Assembly: GCA_006937955.1 (NCBI GenBank)
Contig: SSNP01000001.1
Span: 12,378,498 to 12,442,497 of the forward strand
Direction of reading: 5' to 3'
DNA: 64,000 nt
From: Pachypanchax playfairii
Lineage: Eukaryota > Chordata > Actinopteri > Cyprinodontiformes > Aplocheilidae
This document shows, piece by piece, positions 1-11,000 of the stretch. The notes under the pieces were generated by a model that did not search any database, was not told the origin of the DNA, and was given only the letters and a program-made list of their open reading frames with translations. Positions within the stretch are counted from its first letter, which is position 1. Each line of letters starts with the position of its first letter. The translations under genes and the position numbers were made by a program.

Positions 1-984
1 ATTTTGTTCCCCCTCTCCTGGATTTGTAATTAATAAACTCTTTTTTATTTGAGCCTGTCACTCTCTGTCTCTCTGCATTTGGGATCTGAAAAACAATAAT
101 TAATGACGCACCATGATGCAAGACTGATAAAGATAAAATTATTATTATTTAAAATTGTTGGGTGAGATTTCTTTTTTACACCAGTGAATTATTTAGTGTG
201 CTTGTTGTTAATTTATGTTTGTTGTTGAGTCTTTTATTGCATTCTGCACATAAAACCAAACAATTATAAAGGAGATGTGGTTTCTTTTATTATAATTTTA
301 AATGAACAAAATTACCAAAACATTAAATTGTTTCTTTTTTACTGTCATCCACAATGATTCCACAAACTGTTCATGATATTACTTGTGTTGTTTTGTCCCT
401 TGTTAGTAGATTTCTTTTGTAACAATGCCCATCTGAGTAACTCTGATCTCTCAGACTAATATTTTCTGAAATTACCTTGTTTTATTTTACACAGAAACAT
501 AATACATTTGTGAAAGTTGCTGCCTCTGCTTTGTGCTACCTGCCTCCCCTCACTTGGCAAAACTGTCACTCTTTATTGCAATTTTACTTGACACCTTATA
601 ATATACCTGGATCAACAATAACATTAATCTCTAACTTGCACTAACTTTATTGATCTGTTACTTGAAAATAACTTAAATGCACGTGTTTTATTGAATACAA
701 ATATTCAATATCCCTTAAATAAAAGACAAATCAAGTACTAGGTTTGGAAATTAGTCTGTAGTTTTATTAAAAAAGTAGCTCTAATGTAAAACAGCATAAT
801 TTTTTGTGATGTCCTTGTTCATCTTAATCTAAATAAAATTAAAACATTTGGTTATTTCAGTTTGAGCTTGTCTTTCTTTTTACAGCTTTGTGGAGGTAAT
901 GAACTGACATGTACTGACATTTTATAAAGTCGGATAACTCCCAAAATGCTTCACTCTACAATGCCACCAGGGCCTCTGCCCTCC
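1..984. other. AT-rich intergenic DNA, nothing recognised
   Basis: I see no splice-bounded coding segment, repeat family or RNA gene here. The same holds for 1,113-2,650, where the short open frames (for example 1,535-1,741 and 2,043-2,240) have no recognisable protein character. Confidence 0.5.
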
Positions 985-1112
985 TTCAAACAGGTAAGAT
1001 TCTTGCCCAACAACACAGTGGCAAAGCATTTTTTTTTTTTTGGACAGAATGGGGTTTCAAACCAGCAACCCTCTGGTTACCAAGTTAACTTCCTGAGCTA
1101 CTGCCACCCAAT
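985..1112 (-). repeat. tRNA-like SINE fragment, family 2
   Basis: The stretch reads 'cttgcccaa...' followed by a run of T, then 'gggtttcaaaccagcaaccc', then a C-rich end. On the minus strand this gives a box-B-like GGTTTGAAACC. The order matches the copies at 3,045-3,540 and 34,840-35,012. It is an old, diverged and partial copy. Confidence 0.5.
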
Positions 1113-2654
1113 TAGATGAGCAGATAAAAATAAAGCTTGACTTCCAGGTTGTAACACTTTTCACATGCTCATTTTCCAGAATGTACATTTGAACATAAAT
1201 TACTTCCAGTACATACTAAAATATTAGTATGTCAGTCATTTTTATTTTTAACTTCTGCAGTGACAGCTGAACATATAATTTCAGGCACATTACAGCACCC
1301 CCCATTAAATCATTTAGAAACCCGTCCTATTCACCATCAGCCAGTTAATAAATCAATTTTCCATATTTTTATACACCCCTGAAATTTGACAGGTTTTTTT
1401 GGATAAATACTTCAGACTGTCAGATGACCTTTCCATTACCACAGTGTTGGGAGATGTTGTCAGTTTGCTTGTCTTAGAAACTCATCAAAGTGTGTTACTT
1501 AGCTGACAGGAGTTAATGTGCTATTTTAAGCCAGATGAAGCTTGCAATGGCTGATAACACAGTAAATTGCCCTTGTCTTAATGAGCCAGTTATGTGCTAT
1601 ATTGTCATGGGTAATCTATTATCTACAGAGGCTTCAGCATCCTCATTATCATCTTGTGCATTGCGTTGTATAATTCAGAATAAATGGGTAAACATAATCT
1701 ATTTGCCTCGGGTAATGCTGGCACAAACTGGACAGTTGTAATCAATTAATACAGCCTCTCTACATTAAAAGAATCTACATAAGTAATAGTCACTACATTA
1801 TATGATGCATTTCATTTTCCTTTTATTATGCTCTTAAAATTTGAAAATGATAATTTAAGGTTCCTCACAGAAACCTTTTTTTGCACATTTTCCCCATTAG
1901 AAACTAGTCTTTGAATGAATTTTTAATGTGTTCACCAAATGTTAAAGAAAGGTGTTTTTTAGAATCCATATGTTTTCCTTTGCAGGTTTGGATTGAACGT
2001 TCAAATCAAATCCAAAATACAAATTAGCAACTTGGTATAGATATGGTTTTTGACGTGGGTTTTCCATTTTCTCACACAAAGTCCTGCATTAATAAAGAAA
2101 ACCTGAAGCTATCATTTCAATCAGCAATTCCAGAGAATTGTCTTTCAGGATCAGTGACTGGTGAGATTTTTACCATAAAACAGTTTGGTGTTTCAAAAGC
2201 ATCACCCAAGCAAAGCACGTCCATTCTGCTGCAGGTATAGTTTCAGCAGCAATTACAGGACAGCAGAAGTGTGAAGTAAACTGATGATACAGGAAATCAT
2301 TTTCATTTGAAATATTAAATATACCATAGAATATTTATCATTCATACCATAAATATACACCTGACAAGAGAAAATTAGGTCATAATGGTATTGTTATATC
2401 AGCAGACTTACAGGAGTGCTCCATGTTAGTTCTAAAGCAGAGTGTAATTAAAAACTTTAACAATGTTTCATTCGTTTTCCCAGTAACCCAATATGAACAA
2501 TACTGACACAACTAAAAGGAGGTCACCCTTTAGCTACAGCAGGATGCAGCTTTATCTAATCAGGCAAGATGTCTGCTGTGAAAAAAGTCCTTAAGCATGA
2601 ATTCATAATCAAACTAAGTTTACTTTTTTCCCCGGTTGGAAAAAAAATCCTGGG

Positions 2655-2935
2655 CACCGGTAGCACATTTGGTAGCACTGTTGCCTTGCAGTGAGAAGGT
2701 CCTGGATTTGAATCTGTGCTGGTGTCTTTCTGCATAGAGTTTGCATGTTTTCCCCGTGCATGCATGCATTTTCTCCTGGTACTCAGGTTTCCTCCAATAT
2801 GCACGAGTTTAATTAGCACATTTAAATTTTCCCTGAGTGAGTGTGAGTGCTCCTGTCATGGACTGGTGACCTGTCCAGCATGTCCCCTGCCTCTCAACCT
2901 AAACAGGAAAAAACAGGTTTAGAAAATTGATGGAT
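2655..2935 (+). repeat. tRNA-like SINE, family 1
   Basis: A tRNA-like head (box-A-like 'tagcacatttggtagc', box-B-like 'ggatttgaatc') is followed by the body typical of a very common teleost repeat: 'gagtttgcatgttttcccc', 'gactggtgacctgtccagc' and a tail ending 'gatggatgg'. Other copies lie at 19,655, 28,433, 35,525, 46,145, 54,685 and 58,790. The open frames overlapping it (2,556-2,819 minus, 2,716-2,922 plus) are products of the repeat. Confidence 0.65.
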
Positions 2936-3044
2936 GGGGAAAAAATCCTGGTTTTGCACATTTCTAGAGTGCAAGGACAACAGTGAAGTAAATAATATGC
3001 ATTTTTACTATGATTTTTTACTGACCACTCAAATGGCTTTTACA

Positions 3045-3540
3045 CTACAGGTTACATTCACCCACACTTACACACAGAGATTTGCAAATCGGGGGCCACA
3101 TGGGTTTCAGTGTCATGCCCAAGGACCAGGGCTTAATTTGATCCGGGAACTGTCTTATTTTGAAAGGGTGTGTTCCGGTAACTGTTTGCTAGGATTTGTT
3201 AATGGCGCTAGTTGGGATAAATAACAGCGGCATCAAAATGCCAAAAAGGCAGTGTAACTTACTTCGTCTGGGCTTATCATCACTTTCTCTAGCCCTGCTT
3301 GACAATTTACACCCGCTGTGCGCCGGTGCACAGCGCTTGGTCTGGTCCGACGGTTGTGTATGTGTGTGTGTTCCGGTATCAGTTTAGCCTCAGTGAATTC
3401 TGGTCTCATAGCGCTATTTGCGTAACTTTTGATTTATAAAATTAAGCACTGCGAAGGATATTTCGACATGTGAAGGAGGAAACCAGGATCTAACCAACCT
3501 TCTGATTACGAGATGACCACTCTCCATCCTGACCCACAAT
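3045..3540 (-). repeat. SINE family 2 copy, split by a hAT MITE
   Basis: The left half ends '...tgtcatgcccaaggac' and the right half resumes 'aaggatatttcgacatg...ccaggatctaaccaaccttctgattacgag'. This is the usual order of the family. The 325-bp MITE at 3,127-3,451 separates the halves. Confidence 0.55.
3127..3451. mobile_element. Complete hAT-type MITE with TIRs and 8-bp TSD
   Basis: The left end CAGGGCTTAATTTGA and the reverse complement of the right end, CAGTGCTTAATTTTA, match at 13 of 15 bases. The flanking 8-mers CCAAGGAC (3,119-3,126) and CGAAGGAT (3,452-3,459) match at 6 of 8. CAG-starting inverted repeats with 8-bp duplications are characteristic of the hAT superfamily. The interior carries no transposase, so the element is non-autonomous. 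Confidence 0.8.
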
Positions 3541-3989
3541 CTCCCAAAGTTCAATCAGAAAAATAAGTTACATTTATCAGTAATATTTTCTTATGAAATA
3601 ATTATAGTGAAATAACATGACAACATCAAAGAAAACAGAAGTAGTCACAAGATGGATTATTGTAACTCTTTTTATTTGGATTTGGATTATCTTTCTATTA
3701 AATTAAACAATTGTAAGCCTGGATGGATGATAGGACTTTGCTTTGTAGGTTTACCCTGACTACCCTCTACCACCCCAATTTAAATACATTACAGTCATAC
3801 ACGCTACTGCTTACTCACTCTAGTGGTGGAAAAACGTACTACATGTTTTCCAGACTAACAAAAAAGCATAATATTGAAAATTCTACATATTCTGCATTTA
3901 AGGTCTATACAGCACAGTAGAGGGGACAAAGCATCTATTTGGTAGCTACATGTCACACTTCATGTTGACTTGCACAAATGACATTGAAT

Positions 3990-4480
3990 TGACCCTCAAG
4001 TTGTCTTCCACATTGTCATTTAGTTATGATGTTGCACTGTTTCAAGCACTGCAGGATCCATGTGGGTACCATCAAGTCATAGCCTTTCCAAGCAATGCAC
4101 AGGTTTGTGTGTCAGGTCTTTTAGTCTTAATCAACAGTTCTGTTGGCTCCTCTGGTGTCACTCTCCTTCTGTTTGGGTCAACCACCCTGGGTGGGTCCCA
4201 TCTGTTTGCACTTGGTTCATTTGTGCTGCCAGGTGTTTATGCAGAGCAATCAGTTTCTCAAGCGAGTAGATGTGGATCATGTCAGGGCCTGGTGCAGTCC
4301 AACTCTTTGCATTATATTTGCATTTGCACTGTAACATATTGTATGATGGTTTGTGTTCTGGGGGAATGAAATGGTCAGTTCTTAGATCTTTCAACCATGA
4401 GGCATTTGTGTTGTGTGATGCCTCCGTCTTCTTTACTATTGGTCACTTCTGGCTTGGTTATTCCCCACCCAATGAGAGTC
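3990..4480 (-). mobile_element. Broken reverse-transcriptase fragment of an R2/R4-type LINE
   Basis: The minus strand reads KSWTAPGPDMIHIYSLEKL, the start of a reverse-transcriptase domain with its APGPD motif. After frameshifts and stops come TNLCIAWKGYDLMVPTWIL. In intact relatives the same place reads as an AWxDYKKAYDS-like motif holding the first catalytic Asp, so that segment is shortened here. The fragment appears to be from the same LINE family as 38,935-40,560 and 48,602-48,826. It is a dead fragment. Confidence 0.6.
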
Positions 4481-5289
4481 CTGAGTTCACTGATCTTAGA
4501 GAAATGCACTTTAGGGTATAGCTTATTGTTTGTAAGTTGACCCTTCATGTTTTGCTGTTGGAAAATCGTTCATTTTTAACCACACAGTATATACAAACCC
4601 TATTTGACTTATCACATCAAACAAGACCAATCCATCTTCTTTTGAAAGTTATGGTTCAATTCTTTATACTTATCATATTTTCCCCACTAGTAATTGCCTT
4701 TTCTTCCTATTTCTCAGCCTCAGTAAAGGGAAATGATTAAATTCTGAGTCTCTGTGGCACAGAAGGAAAAAGGAAAACCTAAGTCAAAGAAAAATACAGT
4801 AAAGCCCCAGAGAGCGAGTGAGTCTGACATATAATGTGTCTTTATCTGTGACTAATGACACAGCTTGTGTAGTATTCTCTCTGCTGCTGAACTCAATGCT
4901 TTTTAACCCCGGAGGATGTTAATTTAAATAAGACAGTTGAAAAGTACATAATAATCCTTGTTACCTTGAAACAACAGCTGATGTCCTGTTTGACCTCACA
5001 AAGCTTAAATTTAGTCTCTAGTGCTGCTTTTCTCTTGTGTTCTTTCAGGTATTAGTTTTCAACAAATGTCATATAAGATTTCATAGAGAACAAGAAAATA
5101 CTGGATATTGATTATGTTAAAAATATATATATATTTCATTATTTTGACTGCACTTCTCTTTATGGTTCCACTGACACATTTTACTCCCTTTTACAAAAGT
5201 TTTTTAAACAAGTTCCCTTGAAAAGAAAAATCAATCTGTTTAGAGTCGGTTTCCAAGAAGTGGAGAAAATTAGAAAATTAAGGTCACAG

Positions 5290-5461
5290 AAGTGAAAGTG
5301 GTCAATGGAACTAGCCTGTCCAATCCCTTAACAAGATGCATTTTATATTACTCAGATGAAGATGATCATATTGTGAACCAGTATAAACATCTGGGAACTG
5401 TTCTTGATGACAGGCTGAATTTTGAAATCCATGGACTAACTTTGTATGAAGGCTTCTCAGC

Positions 5462-5507
<46 letters not shown>

Positions 5508-5785
5508 GTATATATTTTATTTTTTATTTTCTTTCAGAAGCTTTAATGTGAATCCCATGTTCCTAAGAATGTTTTATCCAATTTCTATAACCCTTTAAGT
5601 TCATTTGCTGGTTTGGACTTTTAAGATAAAAGAACAAAACAGACTGTTAGGAATTGCTAGGCGTGCAGCAAAATTGCTGGCACAGCCCTTAGTGACCTTG
5701 TTGGCTTGTGTAGGGTGAGGTCAGTGAAAAAGGCTAGACTTATCTTGGCAGATTCAGACCACCAACTGCATGATTAATTTAGGTT
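5290..5785 (+). mobile_element. LINE RT C-terminal fragment interrupted by (TA)n
   Basis: The plus strand reads QYKHLGTVLDDRLNFEIH, the thumb region typical of LINE reverse transcriptases ('KYLGTxLDDxLxF'). After the TA array, other frames give CSKIAGTALSDL and KKARLILADSDHQLHD, matching the usual C-terminus. Stops and frameshifts show it is dead. Confidence 0.6.
5463..5507. repeat. (TA)n microsatellite
   Basis: About 22 TA units inside the LINE fragment, preceded by a shorter AT run near 5,122-5,134. Confidence 0.95.
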
Positions 5786-7354
5786 GCTACCACTGAGACA
5801 CAGATATCTGTTGTTTTCCTGGATGATTATTCTTGCTGTTTTCCGGAGTTTCTCAGTGCTCTTTATAAGTTTATTTTAGCTTCCTTACCAGCTGTTAATT
5901 TTTTTTCTTATTAGTCTTGTATTTCATAATCTTTGAGTCTTTGTGTCCTGTCTGCATATGTCCAGTTTTATCCAGACATTGAGTCAAGAATGCTGAGAAT
6001 CAAGATTTTGGAAAGCAATGCCTTTAAAACCAGGTTGTGGGTCTGCTAAAACAATCCAGGCACATCGCTTAACAGAACAGCCAGTATTAAATGTTGCCAT
6101 TCATTTCCTAAATCAAACAAAAACTCACACACATTCACATTCAAAACAGAGTAACTACCTTTATTTTGAATTGTGAGACATCTTGGAAACTGACAGGACA
6201 TGTTTGAAAAATATGGACATCACACAAAGAGTCCCAAATTCAAACTTTCTAAATAAAAAAAACTTTTAAACTAGATTAAACAAGCTTTTAAGGAAGTTTT
6301 TATAGAAAATGTAGGTAAAAACTTTTCAAAGTGTCTAAAAAAATCTTTTTACTCTTTTTTAAAGGTTCTGCATCAACAAATCTGAGTGGACACAAATGTC
6401 AAGATCTCTTGTTTGTATATGTGCACTGAGCTTTCACAGCCATTGTATTGTTTCAGTTTACAGACATTTTACACTCAAGTCTTTTCAGTTTTCATGTTGT
6501 GCCTGACAGTTATGAAAAACACATTTCTTATTATGTGTGCTGCACTCAGTTGAAGCTTTTTTGCTGAGAGGGCTCTACAGAGATCTAAGCAGTAGACATT
6601 TTGAAAAATGCCCCAGTTGTTGTTATTTTCTTCTGTCAGATTCTCTTCATGAAATTTTGATGCAGCTTGATCGCACAAAAGTGTCACAGTTGAATCTAAA
6701 GAGGATTCAGGGGACAGGAGAAGTTAATAACAATGCAAAAAAGTTTTGTTGCACACAGTAAAAATAACACATACTTCACTAAATAAATAGGCTAAAATGT
6801 TACAACATTCTTCTTTTTGTGTGTTTTATTTTAGATGAATGAAAAATCCCTGGTCCTTGTTATTTTCGGCTGCATTTCAGCAAAGAAATAAATAGGTTTC
6901 ATTCATCTCAAAGCAGATAAGTGACTCATATTTTACAGTCAAATGCAGAAAGGCTTTAATAAAAAAGCAAAAATGCAGGTTACAGGACTGTGGAAAAAAA
7001 ATCTCATCCTAGAAATCCCATTAGAAAGAGACCTTCAACTTTCTTTTCAAACTCATAAACCAAAAACCTTTTAACCTTGATGCTGAATGCAGTCTGCCTC
7101 ATTGCAGAGTCAGAGCTGCCACGCTCTGTTCTCAGCTTCGTTCTGTGTCTCTGTAAGCTCAATGCCTGCCAAGCAAGTTATCCACGGTGGATTTGGGAGA
7201 TGTGTCATCTTGTCACCTTGTTGCTCTCATGGCTCAGTCTGCAGACGCTTGACTTTACACTTGCTGCAACTGTGTGTGAGTCACCTTCTGACATCTAAAT
7301 GTCTTACACTATCAAACACTATTAAATAAACAGTAGAATAGTCCATATCTAAAT

Positions 7355-7356
<2 letters not shown>
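5786..7356. other. Intergenic DNA, nothing recognised
   Basis: AT-rich unique-looking sequence. The open frames at 6,475-6,761 and 7,077-7,329 overlap on both strands and resemble no family I know. Confidence 0.45.
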
Positions 7357-7393
<37 letters not shown>

Positions 7394-7408
7394 GGCAGGC
7401 AGGCAGGA
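7357..7408. repeat. (AGAC)n microsatellite grading into (AGGC)n
   Basis: Eleven or so AGAC units followed by four AGGC units. It is the complement of the TCTG motif at 22,519 and 52,347. Confidence 0.95.
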
Positions 7409-8073
7409 TTTTGGGGATAAGGTGGGCCTGACAGCAAGGGCCAACCTGTCCTGTGGCATCAGAGAAGTTCAGTACCATTAGAGACACTCAGACTCTGTGG
7501 CATGGTAGACAGACCCTTTCAGACTATAAGCCAGCACCACAGCTCCACCTTCCTGCTCAATGAACTGAATAACTCACTCACTCACTTTGGAATACATAAC
7601 CCCTCCCCAGCACAGAAAACCCCACCCTTTCCTGGTGACTAGGTGAGTACACTGTAATGTGTGAGGAGATCCCTTAGCAGGATTAATGCATAGAAAGATT
7701 TGGGTCCTGATGACTTACCTGGTCAGAATGTGCAGAAGAACTCAGAGACCCACAGAGGAAAAGAGCAACTAAAAAGAGGGAGGAAAGGAGAAGGTAGGAA
7801 AAATACACCCCCAAACCCTGAGAGTGATGTGTTTACAGACATCTTCAACATCTCACATCCCACGTGCCTCAAAACCGCCACCATCTGTAATGAATCCGTG
7901 CTGATCATATCAATCTGTCAATCACCCATCTCTGTCCTGCCGCTCCTGTAATCAAACATTGTTCTCACCTGCTCACCCAGTAATTAGTCTGCATGATCAC
8001 CTGTCTCACTCTCTTTACAAGCAGCGTAAGAGCTGTATGTAGTTACCAGTTAGCCGCACGCTCATCCCTCTGT
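7409..8073. other. Left flank of the minisatellite, no gene seen
   Basis: Unique-looking sequence between two simple arrays. I see no coding segment with splice sites or recognisable protein content. Confidence 0.45.
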
Positions 8074-11000
8074 TCCAGGTGGTCTAGGTGTTCCAGCTGT
8101 TCTAGGTGTTCCAGATGTTCTAGGTGTTCCAGGTGGTCTAGGTGTTCCAGCTGTTCTAGGTGTTCCAGATGTTCTAGGTGTTTTAGGTGTTCCAGATGTT
8201 CTAGGTGTTTTAGGTGTTCTAGGTGTTCCAGGTGTTCTAGGTGTTCTAGTTGTTCCAGGTGGTCTAGGTGTTCCAGCTGTTTTAGGTGTTTCAGGTGTTC
8301 CAGGTGTTTTAGGTGTTCTAGGTGTTCCAGGTGTTCCAGGTGTTTTAGGTGTTTTAGGTGTTCCAGGTGTTCCAGGTGTTCCAGGTGTTCCAGGTGTTTT
8401 AGGTGTTCCAGGTGTTTTAGGTGTTTTAGGTGTTCCAGGTGTTCCAGGTGTTTTAGGTGTTCCAGGTGTTCCAGGGGTTTTAGGTGTTCTAGGTGTTTTA
8501 GGTGTTCCAGGTGTTCCAGCTGCTTTAGGTGTTTCAGGTGTTCCAGCTGTTTTAGGTGTTCCAGGTGTTCTAAGTGTTTGAGGTGTTCCATATGTTCCAG
8601 GTGTTCCAGGTGTTCTAGGTGTTCTAGGTGCTCTAGTTGTTCCAGGTGTTCTAGGTGTTCCAGTTGTTTTAGGTGTTCTGGGTGTTCTAGGTGTTCTAGG
8701 TGTTCCAGGTGTTCCAGGTGTTTTAGGTGTTCCAGGTGTTCCAGGTGTTCCAGGTGTTTTAGGTGTTCCAGGTGTTCCAGGTGTTTTAGGTGTTTTAGGT
8801 GTTCCAGGTGTTCCAGGTGTTTTAGGTGTTTTAGGTGTTTTAGGTGTTTTAGGTGTTCCAGGTGTTCCAGGTGTTTTAGGTGTTCCAGGGGTTTTAGGTG
8901 TTCTAGGTGTTTTAGGTGTTCCAGGTGTTTTAGGTGTTCCAGGTGTTCCAGGTGTTCCAGGTGTTTAGGTGTTCCAGGTGTTTTAGGTGTTTTAGGTGTT
9001 CCAGGTGTTCCAGGTGTTTTAGGTGTTCCAGGTGTTCCAGGGGTTTTAGGTGTTTTAGGTGTTCCAGGTGTTCCAGCTGTTTTAGGTGTTCCAGGTGTTC
9101 TAAGTGTTTGAGGTGTTCCATATGTTCCAGGTGTTCCAGGTGCTCTAGTTGTTCCAGGTGTTCTAGGTGTTCCAGTTGTTTTAGGTGTTTCAGGTGTTCT
9201 AGGTGTTCTAGGTGTTCTAGGTGTTCTAGGTGTTCTAGGTGTTCTAGGTGTTCTAGGTGTTCCAGCTGTTTTAGGTGTTTCAGGTGTTCCAGGTGTTCCA
9301 GGTGTTCCAGGTGTTTTAGGTGTTCCAGGTGTTCTAGGTGTTTGAGGTGTTCTAGGTGTTCCGGGTGTTCTAGGTGTTCTAGGTGTTCTAGGTGTTCCAG
9401 GTGTTCTAGGTGTTCCAGGTGTTCTAGGTGTTCTAGGTGTTTTAGGTGTTCGAGGTGTTCTAGGTGTTCTAGGTGTTTGAGGTGTTCTAGGTGTTCTAGG
9501 TGTTCCAGGTGTTTCAGGTGTTCCAGGTGTTCCAGGTGTTCCAGGTGTTTTAGGTGTTCTAGGTGTTCCAGGTGTTCTAGGTGTTCCAGGTGTTCTAGGT
9601 GTTTGAGGTGTTCTAGGTGTTCCAGGTGTTCTAGGTGTTCCAGGTGTTCCAGGTGTTCGAGGTGTTCCAGGTGTTTTAGGTGTTCTAGGTGTTCCAGGTG
9701 TTCTAGGTGTTCTAGGTGTTCCAGGTGTTCTAGGTGTTTGAGATGTTCTAGGTGTTCCAGGTGTTCTAGGTGTTCCAGCTGTTCTAGGTGTTCTAGGTGT
9801 TTTAGGTGTTCCAGGTGTTCTAGGTGTTCTAGGTGTTTGAGGTGGTCTAGGTGTTCCAGCTGTTCTAGGTGTTCCAGATGTTCTAGGTGTTTTAGGTGTT
9901 CCAGATGTTCTAGGTGTTCCAGCTGTTCTAGGTGTTCCAGGTGTTTTAGGTGTTCCAGGTGTTCTAGGTGTTCTAGGTGTTCTAGGTGTGCTAGGTGTTC
10001 TAGGTGTTCCAGGTGTTCTAGGTGTTCCAGCTGTTTTAGGTGTTTCAGGTGTTCCAGGTGGTTTAGGTGTTCTAGGTGTTCTAGGTGTTCCAGGTGTTCT
10101 AGGTGTTTTAGGTGTTCCAGGTGTTCCAGGTGTTCTAGGTGTTCCAGGTGTTCTAGGTGTTTGAGGTGTTCTAGGTGTTCCAGGTGTTCGAGGTGTTCCA
10201 GGTGTTCTAGGTGTTCTAGGTGTTCCAGGTGTTCTAGGTGTTCCAGGTGTTTTAGGTGTTCTAGGTGTTCCAGGTGTTCTAGGTGTTCCAGGTGTTCTAG
10301 GTGTTTGAGGTGTTCCAGGTGTTCTAGGTGTTTGAGGTGTTCCAGGTGTTTTAGGTGTTCTAGGTGTTCCAGGTTTTCTAGGTGTTCCAGGTGTTCCAGA
10401 TGTTCTAGGTGTTTTAGGTGTTCTAGGTGTTCCAGGTGTTCTAGGTGTTTGAGGTGTTCTAGGTGTTCCAGGTGTTCCAGGTGTTCTAGGTGTTTGAGGT
10501 GTTCTAGGTGTTCTAGGTGTTCCAGGTGTTTCAGGTGTTCCAGGTGTTCCAGGTGTTCCAGGTGTTTTAGGTGTTCTAGGTGTTCCAGGTGTTCTAGGTG
10601 TTCCAGGTGTTCTAGGTGTTTGAGGTGTTCCAGGTGTTCTAGGTGTTTTAGGTGTTCCAGATGTTCTAGGTGTTTTAGGTGTTCTAGGTGTTTGAGGTGT
10701 TCCAGGTGTTCCAGGTGTTTTAGGTGTTCTAGGTGTTCCAGGTATTCTAGGTGTTCCAGGTGTTTTAGGTGTTCTAGGTGTTCCAGGTGTTCTAGGTGTT
10801 CCAGGTGTTCTAGGTGTTTGAGGTGTTCTAGGTGTTCTAGGTGTTCCAGGTGTTTCAGGTGTTCCAGGTGTTTTAGGTGTTCCAGGTGTTCCAGGGGTTT
10901 TAGGTGTTCTAGGTGTTTTAGGTGTTCCAGGTGTTTTAGGTGTTTTAGGTGTTCCAGGTGTTCTAGGTGTTCCAGGTGTTCTAGGTGTTTGAGGTGTTCT

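Noticed and set aside
4158..4394. Small protein on the minus strand
   Set aside because: The APGPD motif and surrounding broken frames show it is part of a LINE reverse transcriptase.
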